From the NCBI GenBank assembly GCA_031308135.1, contig JAHLJT010004567.1, positions 36,840,389 to 36,904,388 on the forward strand: a DNA stretch of 64,000 bases, in the 5' to 3' direction. The notes under the pieces were generated by a model that saw only the letters and a program-made list of their open reading frames with translations, was not told the origin of the DNA and did no database searches. The position numbers and the translations under genes were made by a program. This document shows, one piece after another, positions 11,931-24,151 of this stretch (positions are counted from its first letter, which is position 1; the number at the start of each line of letters is the position of its first letter). The DNA is from Acheta domesticus (lineage: Eukaryota; Arthropoda; Insecta; Orthoptera; Gryllidae).

Positions 11931-13850
11931 AACATACATTTGCGAGTCTTATTTGAGAATGAATAACTCTGGGAACTCTCTATAAATAAATACCTTAAAT
12001 AACTCGCCAGTAGAAACCATAATGTATACTAGCGGGCTATGAAGAACAGTCCGAAAAAACTTGTTTCCATCCTGTTCGATACACTATGACGCGAAAAAGG
12101 CGAGACTGCACTGTATTACTCTTAATTCAGCAACAAAGAGAACTTTAAGAGAGGGTGGCAGAGGGCCTCGTGTCGGCGCGTGCTGCCCCGTCAAATTCAC
12201 ATGAAAGGGGAATAATTCATGCGTGCATGCCACCATATATCCATCGATTAGACCGAATAATGGAGCTTGTCGGTTACTTTTTCATTTAAAAAAATCATTT
12301 TTAAGGGCAATAACACACTCATGCAAAGATAAATCGCAATATTGAAATGAGTACCATTCATTTCCTAAACAAAGAATTGTTCACGTATATTTGCATACAC
12401 GATATTTGGATAAAGATGTAATGTGCACAGATGTTGTGCACATTTTGGTTTAAGATATTGGGATACGCAGAAAAAGAAAAATAACTATTTTATACGAAAA
12501 ATCATCCTGAGAAGATTCGAACGAACTAAATGTTACTTTCTACTTGCAATTTAAAACTCTGTTATACGTAGAGTGGAAACAAAATTCCCACCACATTAAA
12601 CTAGTGGTCGAGAATAACAAAATACGCGATACACCAATGGTCCAGTATCAGACACCATAACGAACATGGAGTCGAGAGATTGAACACCTCGCGCGCAGCG
12701 TATCGCGATTTTCGCTGGCGAGCCTTCGGCCAGGGAAAGTTTTGGAGCCTGCGGCGCGTGCGGTTCGCGCTCGTGACACTTGGCTGGGAAACGCGCCTTC
12801 AATGTGCGGTGACGTCTGTTCTATGCAGGGCTTGGCTAAGCGATCTCCACACAATCTTCTCAAGAATCGACAAGGAGGTCAGTCGTTTCGACGTGCTTCT
12901 GGGGGAATTCCATCGGCCAGCGTGTGAAGTTGCTGGAAACCGTCTCGCGATGTTACGAACATGGAATCTGGAACCTCTTCTTGTTTTTGTCTCTGAACGA
13001 TACACCGCACTGAACATGAATGATTAGTCAACGACCAAGTAAACGTTGTTTCCGCCTACGTCCACTGCATATTATCTGTTTTCCCCACCCGAATGACATC
13101 CCTCGGAGAAATATCGCCCACGTTGACGAGTTCCAAAAACCGTAAACTGACAGTTAACGATCTCTTGCAGGACGCAAACATGGACGTCGACACCTAAATA
13201 TCGCGCGTGATATTAGTTATCCGCCACACTAGCAATGCAATATATTCTGGTGGGGTCGACTCCATTTGGACAATGACGTCCTCCGGAGTCCCGACTATTA
13301 AGCACGCTTATGGTGAGTGCAGTCCACGTGATTCAGGCACTGCCGTCTCCTCCTCCTCCAATGTCCGGCATTCCGTTGTTAGAAGCATGACGATGGACAG
13401 CAACAGGGCAATTTCAGTTACATCGTTCAACTGAATTTACACTGATTAGTGAAAACTCCGCAAGACAATATGCTGGCAAAGCGAAAGCACTGAACGTGAG
13501 TTTCTCGTAAGCAGCGATTTCGAAGTGACGTCTGTTTTGAGCAATGTTTTTACTTCGAACAATTCATTTAGCCTGAAATATTTAGAAATTAATAGAACGC
13601 CGCAATGCGCATTAGCTGAAGAAAGACGTTGGTTATCACCCAATTACATAAATTAATTTCGATTTTTGCATAGAGGCCTTTAATATACCTTTTGTAAATA
13701 TTGGAACACAATAACTGCTTTATATTCATAAACCTATTAGAAACGGTAATACCACAACGAAAAACAAAAGGGATGACATCATCGCTACGACACATTGCTA
13801 TTATCGCCGAGTTCCGGCACCTGCTTTTGTCCAGACAAAGCGGTTTGCGG
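11931..13850. other. Unassigned region, partly CpG-rich
   Basis: Mixed composition: AT-rich to about 12600, then GC-richer with many CpG to about 13450, then AT-rich. It should lie downstream of exon 3 of the minus-strand dnr1-like gene, but I could not recognise the FERM F3 lobe or RING exons on the minus strand. The short frames here match nothing I know. Confidence 0.5.
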
Positions 13851-15230
13851 CAGAGCGACCAATCGCGTGCCTTCTACCTGTTGTTTACACCGCGTCCATC
13901 GCAGTCGTTAGCGCGACGGCTCCCAGGGGGCCCGCGATTGCGACGGGGAGGGGGTGGGGAAGGGCGACGCGAGGCGACAGCCTTCGACCTTCGGACTCTT
14001 GCGGCGGCGGTGGCGGCGGCCCGATACCGAGGCCACCGCCGCGCACCTTTCGTGGCACGCCGCGCTGCGCCGCGCCGAGCGAGCCGAGGCGCTCCGCTCC
14101 GCTCCCAGCCGCGCGCGAGGGTGGAACAGCTGGCGCAGGGAGGCGCGGCCGAGCGTGCCTCGTCCTTCCTCCTCCCACACGGGCAAGGGAGCACGCGGGA
14201 GGGAGGCGAGGCGCGCGGGCGGGACGGGCGCGCAGCAGCCGGCGACCCGGCGGCGGCTACGTGAGTCCCACGAGCTGCGCACGTGATTCTCCAAGCGGGC
14301 GGGCGGCGCGCTGCAGGGGTGTCACGAAAGCGGGTCACACGCGCCAGCCGCTGCCGTCGCCGCCGCAGCAGGCTCCTTCGCGCCGCGCGCTTGTGGGCAC
14401 GCGCGCGTCCGCCCGCCCGCCCGCGACCGCGTCGCGTGCGCCTACGTGACACGCGGGCATTAGGAAAAATGTCACAAAGAAGCTGTCCCCTCCCGGGCCC
14501 GAACACCGCTTGGCAGGGCTGTCCAGGCGCGTGCCACGCCGCCAGCCTCTGCCACTTTCCCGGAAGGTGGTGGGCGGAGATGAAAGGAGCTCCCGCGGTC
14601 TTGCGCAGAAGAAAGGATGTTTTGAGGCGAGGATGCGCGTGCACATCCCGCCGAGGGCAAGGATATAAAGGAAGTCGCTCGCGGGGTCATCGCCTTGGAG
14701 GCGTGTCGTCTCCAAGTCAACAGGATCTCCAAGCCGCTTCCGCAACTCTTCCTGTTGATCCCACAGACATCGACGGAATACAATGGTTGCATCGGTTTCC
14801 ACATATAAATTCCTCATTAGAAGCCGACGCCACGATGTCCTGGAAAGATGCTCCGAACGGGTCGATCAGATTACGAGTACTGAATTCTCTAATAGGATCG
14901 CGTTATTTGTAAATAAAGCTGCTGCTTCGAGGACGAGGGTCTGCCCCCAAGGTTCCGCCCAATGAAACGTGGAAAATATGCGTTCGGGTCGGCGAGGGGG
15001 CCACGATCGCGAGCGAGCGCATAAGAAATCAGCACAAGGCTCGTGCGCGAACGGGGACGCGGCGAAGGCTCCCACGGAAGGAAGTCCGGGGCAGGAAGCC
15101 TGGGGGCGCACACCCAGGGGTCACCTCCACCCAGCACACTACTGGACGCGCTCGGCGTCGCGGCGGGCGCTAGGGGACGGACGGAGTAGGCAGCAACCGC
15201 TAACCTCCTAGGAAGTTTTCTAACCACAGT
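13850..15230. promoter_or_regulatory. CpG-rich island, possible promoter of an unseen transcript
   Basis: About 1.4 kb of extremely CG-dense sequence in an otherwise AT-rich region. It contains a TATAAA at 14662-14667 in a CG-rich setting, and short inverted repeats just downstream (TTGGAG/CTCCAA around 14695-14718, and TCAACAGGA/TCCTGTTGA around 14717-14758). Long open frames on both strands are Arg/Ala/Pro-rich products of low stop density and look non-coding. The island lies 3' of exon 3 of the dnr1-like gene, so it is not that gene's main promoter. An alternative promoter, or a first exon of a neighbouring gene, is possible. Confidence 0.5.
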
Positions 15231-16836
15231 TTCCCGGGGAAAGACCTGGTTCGAAGTTTCGAAAGAACTTCCTGATATATTACATGGACTCTGCTATTAT
15301 CTTAACGACGACAACAACAGTTGATAACCGCTGCGAGTTCCAGCAAATCTTGTATTTTACGATCAACAGAATTAATTATATGTATGCTACAAAAGATATG
15401 AATCTTAAAGAACGTAACACTACAGAATAATACAAATATATTTTCAAATAATGGTATTATTCCCAATGGTCTATCTCCAAACGTTACGAAAATATTTTTT
15501 TAAAAAAACATTGGAGCTACAACCGCAACACTTGCTCGCATTATTCCCAACGATTACGCATTATTATAATTATTAAATGAACCTGCAAAACTGCACGCAG
15601 CAAACTTTTTTCTCTGAGCAGAGATTCGAACTCAGGGCCTTTCACGTTACCTATATACCACTTGCCTCACAGTAAAACTAAACTTTCCCAAGGATTTAAA
15701 AAATGGAACATTTGCATTTGCAATTTTCAATAATTCAGAGATTTTCCCCATTATTTAAAGATCTAGTTTTAAAAAACAATTTCCTAAGCCCAGAGGAAGA
15801 TACTGCTTCAAACTTTGGAAACAATCTAAACCTTCTTTAACATACTGATCGTTTATTACACATCAATTTGCAGTTATATTTTGCAACCTTTCGGGACCTT
15901 GTTTTGTCCCATCACCAGGCTAAATAGAACCCTTATACAACCATTATGTATACATGATAAATTAGTCACTTCTAATTTCATAGTATAACATCTCAATCAC
16001 TCGATATCTTTACAAGACAAGTACTATTCAAGTCATATTAAAGTGACGACTTGAACACACTGATGAAGAAACATTATGAGACTTGTGGACTCGCATTCCA
16101 TCTGCGGTCTAGCATTCCCCTTCAGATCTTTTAGGGCTGATCATGATTTCACGAGGCTTGTAATCCGCTCCCAGAAGCGCAATTTTTCTCGAAATTGTCA
16201 ATCTGTGTGTTAATAGCGTAAGTACATATTTTTTGTTGTTTATCACTTCATCAAACAAGAGGAGCTAAATCATATTCAATCCTCGTTAACTTGCGTTCTG
16301 CAAATGTCCATGCCACTTTGAACAGATTAATGATTAATTTAATCCTTAAAAGTGCTTCGGCATTATATAGATTAGCGAACACTACAAACACTGACACTAA
16401 AAAAGGAGGGAAACATTCAAAATCTGGAAAGAAAATGAAAGAGAAAACAACCGTAGGAAAGTGACCTGTAGACCAAACAAAAGGAGTGTGATGTTACCGG
16501 TTCCTCTTCACCTTTTAAAATTTTGTCACAGTTCCGACAATTCTGACGACCAACAGGGTCTTCTCAAAATTAACTCTTACCAGTGATTGGACAAGTTGTC
16601 AGAAGCAGTACCATGCATCTGACTTGCACAATCAAAGTAAGTATGACACTTGGGGAGGAGGGGTTAACAACTCGCAGATAGGTCATTGCAAAGGGTCGCT
16701 TTTCGCGTCGAACAGGGCATTAAAAAGTTACACTTCTATTTTCTCAGAATCTTCCCAAGTGACAAATACTTATTCATTCTCACACAATGGTGTCCCTTCG
16801 CCTCGCGGCGTCTACCAAGCGAGCGCCGTGACTTAC
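15231..16836. other. AT-rich DNA 3' of dnr1-like exon 3, no gene seen
   Basis: Presumed intron 3 of the minus-strand dnr1-like gene, or flanking DNA. The only feature I recognise is a tRNA-like SINE fragment at 15610-15672. Confidence 0.5.
15610..15672 (-). repeat. tRNA-derived SINE-like fragment
   Basis: On the minus strand a box-B-like GAGTTCGAATC sits about 40 bp after a box-A-like GAGGCAAGTGG, the spacing of a pol III internal promoter. The rest does not fold as a tRNA cloverleaf that I can see, so a SINE head or tRNA pseudogene is more likely than a functional tRNA. Confidence 0.45.
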
Positions 16837-17213
16837 TTGGAGTTCCCGGTGCCAGCGCGGCGACGACGCGCAGGAAGTCCGGGGCACGCGGCGCCGGTGT
16901 CTCCTCGGGCGCCGCCTGGGCCGGCGGCGACGGCGAGGGCGAAGGCGAGGGCGTGGGTGTGGGTGTGGGCGTGGGGGTGCGGTTGGGCGAGGGCGAAGGC
17001 GGCGCTCCCGTCACCGTCGCCGCCGCAGTCGCCGTCGAGGCCGCCAGCAGCTGCGAGGCCTGCACGTAAGCGCTGTTGGCGCACGCCAGCTGCTCGTGGT
17101 CCCCGAACTCCGCCTGCACCAGCAGCGCCACCAACTTGGCGGCCGCCTCTGCGTCTGTGACTCGAAGGCGGCCCTCCGCCAGGTCGAGGCGCGCGTTCAG
17201 GTAGAACTGGTGC
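16837..17213 (-). CDS. dnr1: MYLIP/dnr1-like FERM protein, exon 3 (FERM F2 lobe, PT-rich insert)
   Basis: Bounded by acceptor CCCAG (17214-17218) and donor GTAAGT (16831-16836). After one base completing the previous codon it encodes HQFYLNARLDLAEGRLRV and then a typical F2-lobe helix ending ALLVQAEFGDHEQ, close in pattern to MYLIP (ALLAQ-KFGD). Beyond this the exon turns into Ala-rich sequence and a Thr/Pro then Ser/Pro dipeptide run (about residues 68-90 of the exon), followed by a short non-repetitive end. The Pro-rich insertion within or after F2 is unusual and coincides with very GC-rich DNA. The exon ends in phase 1. FERM assignment is firm. Assignment to MYLIP/dnr1 rests on all three exons together. 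Confidence 0.75.
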
Positions 17214-17324
17214 CTGGGGACATAAAGCAGAGGACGCTTTGGTGGCGCCAGGGGCGTTGGTGCCGGCGGGGGATGCGCGAAGGTGAAGATAGCGGGCGAA
17301 GGGCAGGGAGGGTGCGGGTGCGCG

Positions 17325-17450
17325 GGCGATGGGCGGGGGCGATGGGCGGGGGCGATGGGCGGGGGCGATGGGCGGGGGCGATGGGCGGGGGCGATGGGCG
17401 GGGGCGATGGGCGGGGGCGATGGGCGCGGGCGATGGGCGCGGGCGAAGAG
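17325..17450. repeat. 13-bp GC-rich minisatellite
   Basis: About nine head-to-tail copies of GATGGGCGGGGGC, the last ones variant (GGGCGCGGGCGAT). The array lies within 120 bp of the exon 3 acceptor in intron 2. The long open frames across it (for example repeated GDGRGRWAGAM) are translation of the repeat. Confidence 0.9.
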
Positions 17451-18811
17451 CACACGCGTGGGCGCAGGCGAAGGGCACACGCGTGGGCGCAGGCAGGCAG
17501 GCACAGGCGCAGTGCGCTGGCGGGGGCGCGGTCGTAGGAGCAGGTTTAATGGGCGCAAGGCGTGAGGTACGGGAGCTGGCGGGGGCGCGGGCGGATTAGA
17601 CGTTTTCTAATTATCGCTAAGATGTTAGTAGAGCAGGAAGTGCAATATTTCAGTACTACGTAGCTGTTTCCAATAATGTGGGAAAGAATGGGCAGTCGTA
17701 GCACCACTAGTTTTAAAGTGTCTACGTACTCAGTTTCAGTAATTTCAGATAGAACCCAAGAAGACTTAACAGAAAAAGCTGATCTGAAGTTTCAATCACG
17801 GAAGTTTGATAAAACTAAAATTAAAATAAATTTGAATGTATCGCTTTCGTTACAATTTACCCTTTACCACGAAATTATGAGATTAAGGAAGGAACAATAT
17901 TTACTTGGAATGGTATTTATTCTTCCCGGTAAATACTACAGTGATTCATCACTTTCATTTCCCTTATTTTCATTTACGGAGAAATTAAGTTAAGAATGCA
18001 TTGTGCCGCAAGTCATTAGGGCACAACGGGCAGTGAAAATGAATGATATTGAAAATGAAAAAGGAACGCACAGACCGACGGTTAGAAAAGCACTTGCAAA
18101 ATTTAATGCTTTTTCAATGTGAATTATTTTTAATAATGACTAATACGATCACTGTCAATTTTAATTCACCACTACAAAAAACTGATATCAAAATGCAAAA
18201 TAAAAAGTTAAATTTTAGACATACAACCAAGTAGGTCTAACTCCAAAACAATATTCTATTGCGTTCAGAATATTATATGCAATATTCTGATAGTGTATCA
18301 TGAAATTTTACCGTACATGACTACAGAAAAAAATATTGGACAACTACGAAACTAATTTTTCTTCTATACACGCATTAGCTGTCTGAATCAATTTCTAAAA
18401 CAATACGATAATCTTCATAACTTCCCTACAAGTGATCGAGCAATTAAATGTAAATTCTTACGATAAGACAGCATTAACGACTATCACTTTCTGCAATATA
18501 ACGTTCACCCCAAAATCGAGCGCGTGAAGTGCCGTTTTCAAATTAGCTGATCAAAGATCACTACCAATCTTGAAGTAAACATTTCTTTGATTTAGGGGGA
18601 AATGCGCAATTATCACCAATGGCAGATAATTTCTAAATATGTCAAAGTGATCAAAGGTCACGAGTTTTTAGATATGAAATGTGGAACAATGCACATGAAA
18701 GATTCAAGCCGTTAGGTGTTGGATCCTTCATTTTATCTAATTTGATGACAAACCAGAGACAGGTGCAAATTATACTCATTAATGTACCGAACTCGGTATT
18801 CGTAGCTGGAG

Positions 18812-18837
18812 AACAAGAAGAAGAAGAAGAAGAAGAA

Positions 18838-18878
<41 letters not shown>

Positions 18879-18884
18879 AAAAAA
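18812..18884. repeat. AAG then AAAG microsatellite
   Basis: An AAG tract passes directly into a longer AAAG tract, a compound purine microsatellite. Confidence 0.95.
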
Positions 18885-18899
18885 ATGTAACGAGGTTTC

Positions 18900-19480
18900 A
18901 GGTCGTTAAGTCCACGGACAAAAGGACTAACGAACAGGACGTCTATTGCAAACCAGGTCTAATGCGACATAATACCAAAAGAGGTCTACAATTAGACGGT
19001 TCAATTAATAAGGTCTAATAGACAAACACCGAAGGACTGACAGTCAATTAAATTTTCTAAATTTTCGAATGGTAGAAAATTACCAAAATTATAAAGATCG
19101 TGGTGATATCGATTTATACCTTCGATCTTTGAGCTACAAACTGAATATTTCAACACATGTATCATTTTTTGTACATTATATTTTTCCTTAATTAAAGTGT
19201 GAATTCATTTCATTTCAGACTATAACATACTGACGTAATGATATGTGAACCAATTTTTTCATGTATTTCTGTTACAGCATAATAGATTCCACATTCGTGT
19301 CCGATAAACCGACGTTTATAAGATTTTTTAACAATTACATCAAATATTATTAGATATTTTAAAAATTGGACCAAATTTTCATTAGACATGTTTTCATAGA
19401 CCTTCTGACATTGGACTTTAAAAATTAGACCTGACATTAGACCGAATATCTTTGGATCTAACGACCTCTATCCGGTAACG
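18900..19480. repeat. Diffuse GGTCTAAT-rich block, possible old element
   Basis: The word GGTCTAAT or its near variants occurs at about 18955, 18985 and 19010, and inverted (ATTAGACC) at about 19425-19440, with AACGACCT/AGGTCGTTAAG-like ends near 18900 and 19460. This suggests a decayed inverted-repeat element, but arms cannot be drawn convincingly by eye. Confidence 0.3.
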
Positions 19481-20246
19481 ACACTGAACATTTTCTACCA
19501 CTAACCCATTTTTCATTAAGTACTAATTGCAGATAAAAACAAAAAAGAGGAAAATTAATTAAAGAGGCAAACACTAGCGTTTTCTTGAGAAGTCATAAAC
19601 AGTGAATGGAATAGTATATCAGAAAGAGATATGATATAAGAGTGATCATATCAATTACATTTCTTTCCCAATAGAATGAATGACCGAATAAGGAAAAAAT
19701 GGCATATAAATATTTCATTTAAAACACTTTTTTAAGTTCAAATTATTAAATAGAACTCAGGTTCTAGAACTGGGGTTGGTGGGATATTGCTCGATAGAGG
19801 TACGACGCTTTACGATTGAAGAACCAGTGGATGTACTGACAGTAGAAGACTGAATTTTAATGAAGTATTATTAAATTTAAAAAAAGGTCGTTTGATAAAG
19901 TTCCAAATCCGAATTTGAAGGACATTTAATTCACAGAAATTCAAAACTATCTGAAACGACCACGCGCAAGTGTTTTACCATTTGCAACCACGTACCTTAG
20001 CGGATATATTTCATGATAAGGAAGAACAAAAACGAACTACCGTTGCACAAGTTGAACGAGAACCAAAGATAATAATTTAATGCTAAAATATTAAGCTCGA
20101 TTTTCAAATATAATGAAATCCAAAGAGTAAATGCCTCGTTCCCTCTACGAAATTGTGATCCAGAAATGTTTAATCTCTCCTCAAGATTTTCACATTTTAC
20201 CACATATTAGTTGAGTATTATGTGTTACATAGTTTTTAATAGGTAT

Positions 20247-20288
20247 ATTATTATTATTGTTATTATTGTTATTATTATTATTATTATT
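20247..20288. repeat. TTA/TTG microsatellite
   Basis: Run of TTATTATTG-type triplets ending in pure TTA. It is the source of the poly-Asn frame on the minus strand. Confidence 0.9.
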
Positions 20289-21186
20289 TGGATATAACAT
20301 TCCGCCAATTTGTTTCATTTTGTACAACACGGCTTCAGAAAAATAGCTCTGGCTCCAGCTATCCCCAAGCACGTGTCCAGTACATTTCTGCATTTGCCCT
20401 CGCGGTCCATTGCTCATTCCTAGTAAGTTCCAGTTACTGACAACCCGTGCTACGAAGTGAGAGAACTCTCCGAAAAGTGTAACAACGTTCAAAATGGTTT
20501 TCTATTGGAGACTGCGGCATAACACGAAAACCTATTTATTATTTATTTACGTCAAAAATAGTTAAAAGCTTTGTACGACGAGATACGTGGAGAAGTGAAG
20601 AATCTAGTTTTAGGAGTCTCGGTCGCAGCGTTTCCAAGTTATGCACTACGGTACCGTGTGTTGCGGGTTGGATATGCGCCTGCATCGAGCCGTGTATCAG
20701 CGTGTGAACTCTTTTCTAGTTAAATGTGATTCGTATATGACGCGGGAGAAGGGATTCTCCATCCATACACGAGGATTTGTGTCTGTAATTTCTTATATAT
20801 GGTAAACCCCGCCGTCCATTCCTACTTGGGGTGAGGTGATTATTTTGCCTTTTTTAATGGGTCCTAATGAAAGGGTCGCGATTGTTTTATAGACAGACAA
20901 AGGGATCTGAAAAAAGGGAAAAAAACGAGTACCTCTTCTCTAGCATTTTACGAGGCCGTACTTGCAATGACTTCGCCGAGAGGAACTGATCTTTGAACCT
21001 AAGTTGTACTGGCAAATTCCTCCTGACGTCGGGCACAAGAAGACTGTTTATTTACATGATTCCGGATTAATTGTTTGGAGGGCCCCGTGCCGGGGCTAGG
21101 AGGGGCGGGGGTGGGGTGAGGGGAGGGGCGCAGGCGGTGGGCAAAGGCCTAAAAATAGGCAGCGCGCGGGCGGGCCACGCTCTCAC

Positions 21187-21382
21187 CTTGTGGAAGGTCC
21201 TGTAATAGCAGGTGAGGAGGTACCCAGAACTTGACGCGCAGCGCGAACCGGTACGGCGGCATGCCCGCCACCTGCCGCTCGATGGGGTTCGCGCAGGTGA
21301 GCCACAGCTCCTCTCCCTTCGCGCAGTGGTACTTCAAGCCGAAGTAGTCGGACTCGTTGCTGATCCCCAAGCACTGGCACAC
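21187..21382 (-). CDS. dnr1: MYLIP/dnr1-like FERM protein, exon 2 (FERM F1/F2)
   Basis: Acceptor CTTCAG ends at 21383 and the donor GTGAGA lies at 21181-21186. It encodes VCQCLGISNESDYFGLKY, then a KGEELWL strand, a NPIERQV segment and LRVKFWVPPHLLLQ, the hallmark end of the FERM F1 lobe. The order matches MYLIP (VCRRLGI, DYFGL, KGESLWL, LRVKFFVEPHLILQ), and the vertebrate exon boundary before VCRR is at the same place. The exon is 196 nt and joins exon 3 out of frame. One extra base in the final CCTTCC run would give ...QDLSTRHQFY, as the family expects, so I infer a homopolymer deletion in this assembly. Confidence 0.85.
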
Positions 21383-21744
21383 CTGAAGCAGGGGCGAAGG
21401 GCCGTCCGCGGTCAGCTACAGCTTGGCAAGCTCTCGCCGAAATATTCAGGAAAACTTGAAGGAGTACATGCTCAATCATTCATAATATTCCTGGCGTATC
21501 CTAAGAAACTTTCAAGGCAGTGTAATGCAAAAAACGTCCTCCATTGTAGCAATCCTTCCAAGAGAGTCCACACTCAAATGAGTTCAGGAACGTCACGAAG
21601 TTACCATTATCACACGAAGTTCCAGGTTTCCTCGTGCTCCCATCAACACCCACATTTATATTTTCATAAAATTTACATCGCCAATTTATTTTTTCGTTGA
21701 TTTTACACAGAATTGCTTCGTTTATGGAAACTAAAACTGATTCT

Positions 21745-23056
21745 TACTTTCCCGTATACGTACGTATACACGGAGTGATGTACGTAGTATAGGGAAAGTT
21801 ATGTAATGCTGCTGCGAAAAAATTGCCAATTTTCCGCGGAAAAAATCATTGCTGGGCCGTGATAACGGAAAAGTGGATAAAACCAGTTGCTAAATTAGAA
21901 AAAATCTCCTAACACGTGGTGTAGCCCCTATTTTGTGGGTCCTTGATACCGAAAACCAATTGAAAGGAAAACGTCCGTCCTGTCCGTCCGTCTGTGAACA
22001 CTGCTAGCGCCTAAACCATACGTACGATTTCTTCCAAAATGGATATTCCCCAGTCGATCTGGTTCTAGTCCAAGCTTTGAGATTTTGAAAAAGATTCTTC
22101 AAAATTTGGGGGTACTTTACATGAAGCCCCCTGGGGATTCTCAAATTTTCTCAAAAACGGCTACAAATTTTTTTCTTTAAATTTCTTGTAAGAATAGAGT
22201 AAAATACACTTATTAAGGTGGCATAGGTCCGATACCTCTGAATTTTCGAATATTACAGAAGTTAAAATTTTTCGGCGTCATTCTGGAACTACAAAATTGA
22301 AGATAGAGATTTTCTTTCAAATAATATTTGTTGTCCAAATAGAGTTATTTCATTAAGGTCATGTGCATCTTTTGAAACTTTTAGTAGTTTTCGCTCAATA
22401 TTGCGTGCAATATGTGTAATTTTAAAAATTACAAAACTAGATTTTTCAAAAACGGCTCCAAATTTTTTTTCTTTACACTTTTGGTAGGGATAGTGCCTAA
22501 TGTATTTTATGAGATGATGAAACGCCAAATTGCTGTATTCTTTTGTTTTTTTCAAAATCGGAAAAATTTAATTTTTTGTCTATCCACGTCGTTATTATTT
22601 ACATTAGCGACTATTTTTTCACATTATTATATTTACGAGTACATGTGCTTTAAATAATGTCAAGTAAAGTTTCTCGAAAACACAACCGTTTTCTGTGAAA
22701 AGCAGCTCAAAATTCCACATTTTTCAGAAATGCTCAAACACCATTTTCTCATATATGGCTGCAATTTTTTCCTCAAACCTTTGTAATAGATAGTGCTAAT
22801 TACACTCTTTAATATGACGTAAAGTTTATTTTGAGTTATTTTGTTTTTTTCAAAAATTACATATATGTAATTATTTTTAAGATCTCTCACATCTTTAATA
22901 TGCACATTACACCAGCAATTTGTAAAGATTATTATATTTGTTAGTGTAAGTGCTTCAAATAACTTCAAATAACGTATTTTGAAAACTCAAAAAATTTTCT
23001 GTGAAATGAGCTTCAAATTTCGCAATTTTTAGTAGCGCTAAAACGCAATTTTCTTT
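21745..23056 (+). repeat. Hairpin-ended repeat, forward copy, 3' truncated
   Basis: Begins TACTTTCCCGTATACG..., with a stem formed by ACTTTCCCGTATAC and GTATAGGGAAAGT, then TTATGTAATGCTGC. Internally the AACGGCTCCAAATTT-like motif recurs at about 22149, 22446 and 22747, giving a period of about 300 bp. It lacks the GTAGCACCACTAGTTTC terminus. Confidence 0.8.
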
Positions 23057-24151
23057 TCGAACACAAAGTCGCAACTATGTTTGGGACACTGTTTTCCCAG
23101 AAACGTATTTCTAATAAAGCTATGGGTGTTGAGTATACCCCACCCGACTACTTAAGGATGCTTAACTAGAGCAGAAAAAAATCAACAAATTGATGAAAAG
23201 AAATCTGTATATTATGCTCTTCTTGTGTTGACCTCTCCTAATTATTTCCGAATTCCAGTCATGTCTAATCTTCCATTTCGTCTACTTCGGAAAGAGCCGC
23301 TCATTTGAAAACGACACTATGTACATTAGAAACGTAAATGACATTGGTTGAAAACGTACGTTGACTTCTTCCTGACGATGCATTACTCAGAGATGCTAAT
23401 TTCTTTCTTCACTTTTACGCAATGGCTTAGAAATCGTCACACAAAACTAGAGTGATATAGAACTTCGGTTCAGGGCATGCTTTAAATTCGTGTGCGGTTT
23501 CAAATATACCAGTTTAAATACGCTTTGTCTTGGAATTTCGCCGAATCTCATAACAATATACTGGCAGACAATGAAATTTTTAATAGTTCGTGACACATAC
23601 ACAAATGGTTTTGGGGGAATGCACCGAAGCAACGAGCACGACTTTACAAAAATTATTTTTCTCAAATTCGCAATCAAATTCTACTCAGAAAAATTAATTG
23701 GTTAAACCCGTGTTTTATCTAGCCACCTTCTTGGAGTGTCGCCTAACACCATTTTTTTACTCATACACCCACCATAAAAGTTTAGAAAACCACACCAATG
23801 GGGTGAAGTCAGCCATACTCCTCAACGTGAGGCACAAAAAAATCGCTGACCTCGAAATGTGAATGAAAGAAATGTTGAACGTTTATTTAAAGAGTCAATT
23901 TATAGGTCTTCAGTCTTTTTATGTAAGAATACACACATTGTTTTTTTTTTTTGTTTACATTTGAAATCTACTAAGAATTATTGAATTTGAAAACACGGAA
24001 CACTGAAACGGGAAATCAACTTGTACATTTTTGTATTTGTGTGTTGTGACATGCGTAATACCAATAACAGGGTACGTAATTAATAATGAATAAGTAATTA
24101 ATAAGAAAAAGTTCTTATCTTGGGAGAGAGTGTGGGGTGTTTGTTACAAAG

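Larger units (their letters stand above)
17214..21186 (-). other. Intron 2 of the dnr1-like gene
   Basis: Spans donor GTGAGA at 21181-21186 to the acceptor at 17214. It contains a 13-bp minisatellite next to exon 3, a purine microsatellite, a TTA-type microsatellite, and a 0.5-kb zone rich in the word GGTCTAAT in both orientations. It also has a solitary GTAGCACCACTAGTTT motif near 17697-17712, a relic of the hairpin-ended repeat family. No other gene recognised. Confidence 0.6.

Noticed and set aside
13874..14912. Several 100-256 codon open frames on both strands in the CpG-rich block
   Set aside because: Open frames overlap in all phases, are Arg/Ala/Pro-rich and show no domain. Low stop density in CG-rich DNA explains them.
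15610..15672. Functional tRNA gene
   Set aside because: Box-A- and box-B-like motifs are present, but no acceptor stem or anticodon arm can be paired.
17325..17450. Possible CRISPR-like array
   Set aside because: Repeats are contiguous with no spacers, in a eukaryotic intron; it is a minisatellite.
17096..17599. Open frames across the minisatellite (GDGRGRWAGAM repeats)
   Set aside because: Direct translation of a 13-bp tandem repeat in an intron.
20190..20492. Minus-strand frame with a poly-Asn run
   Set aside because: Microsatellite translation; the flanking residues match nothing known.
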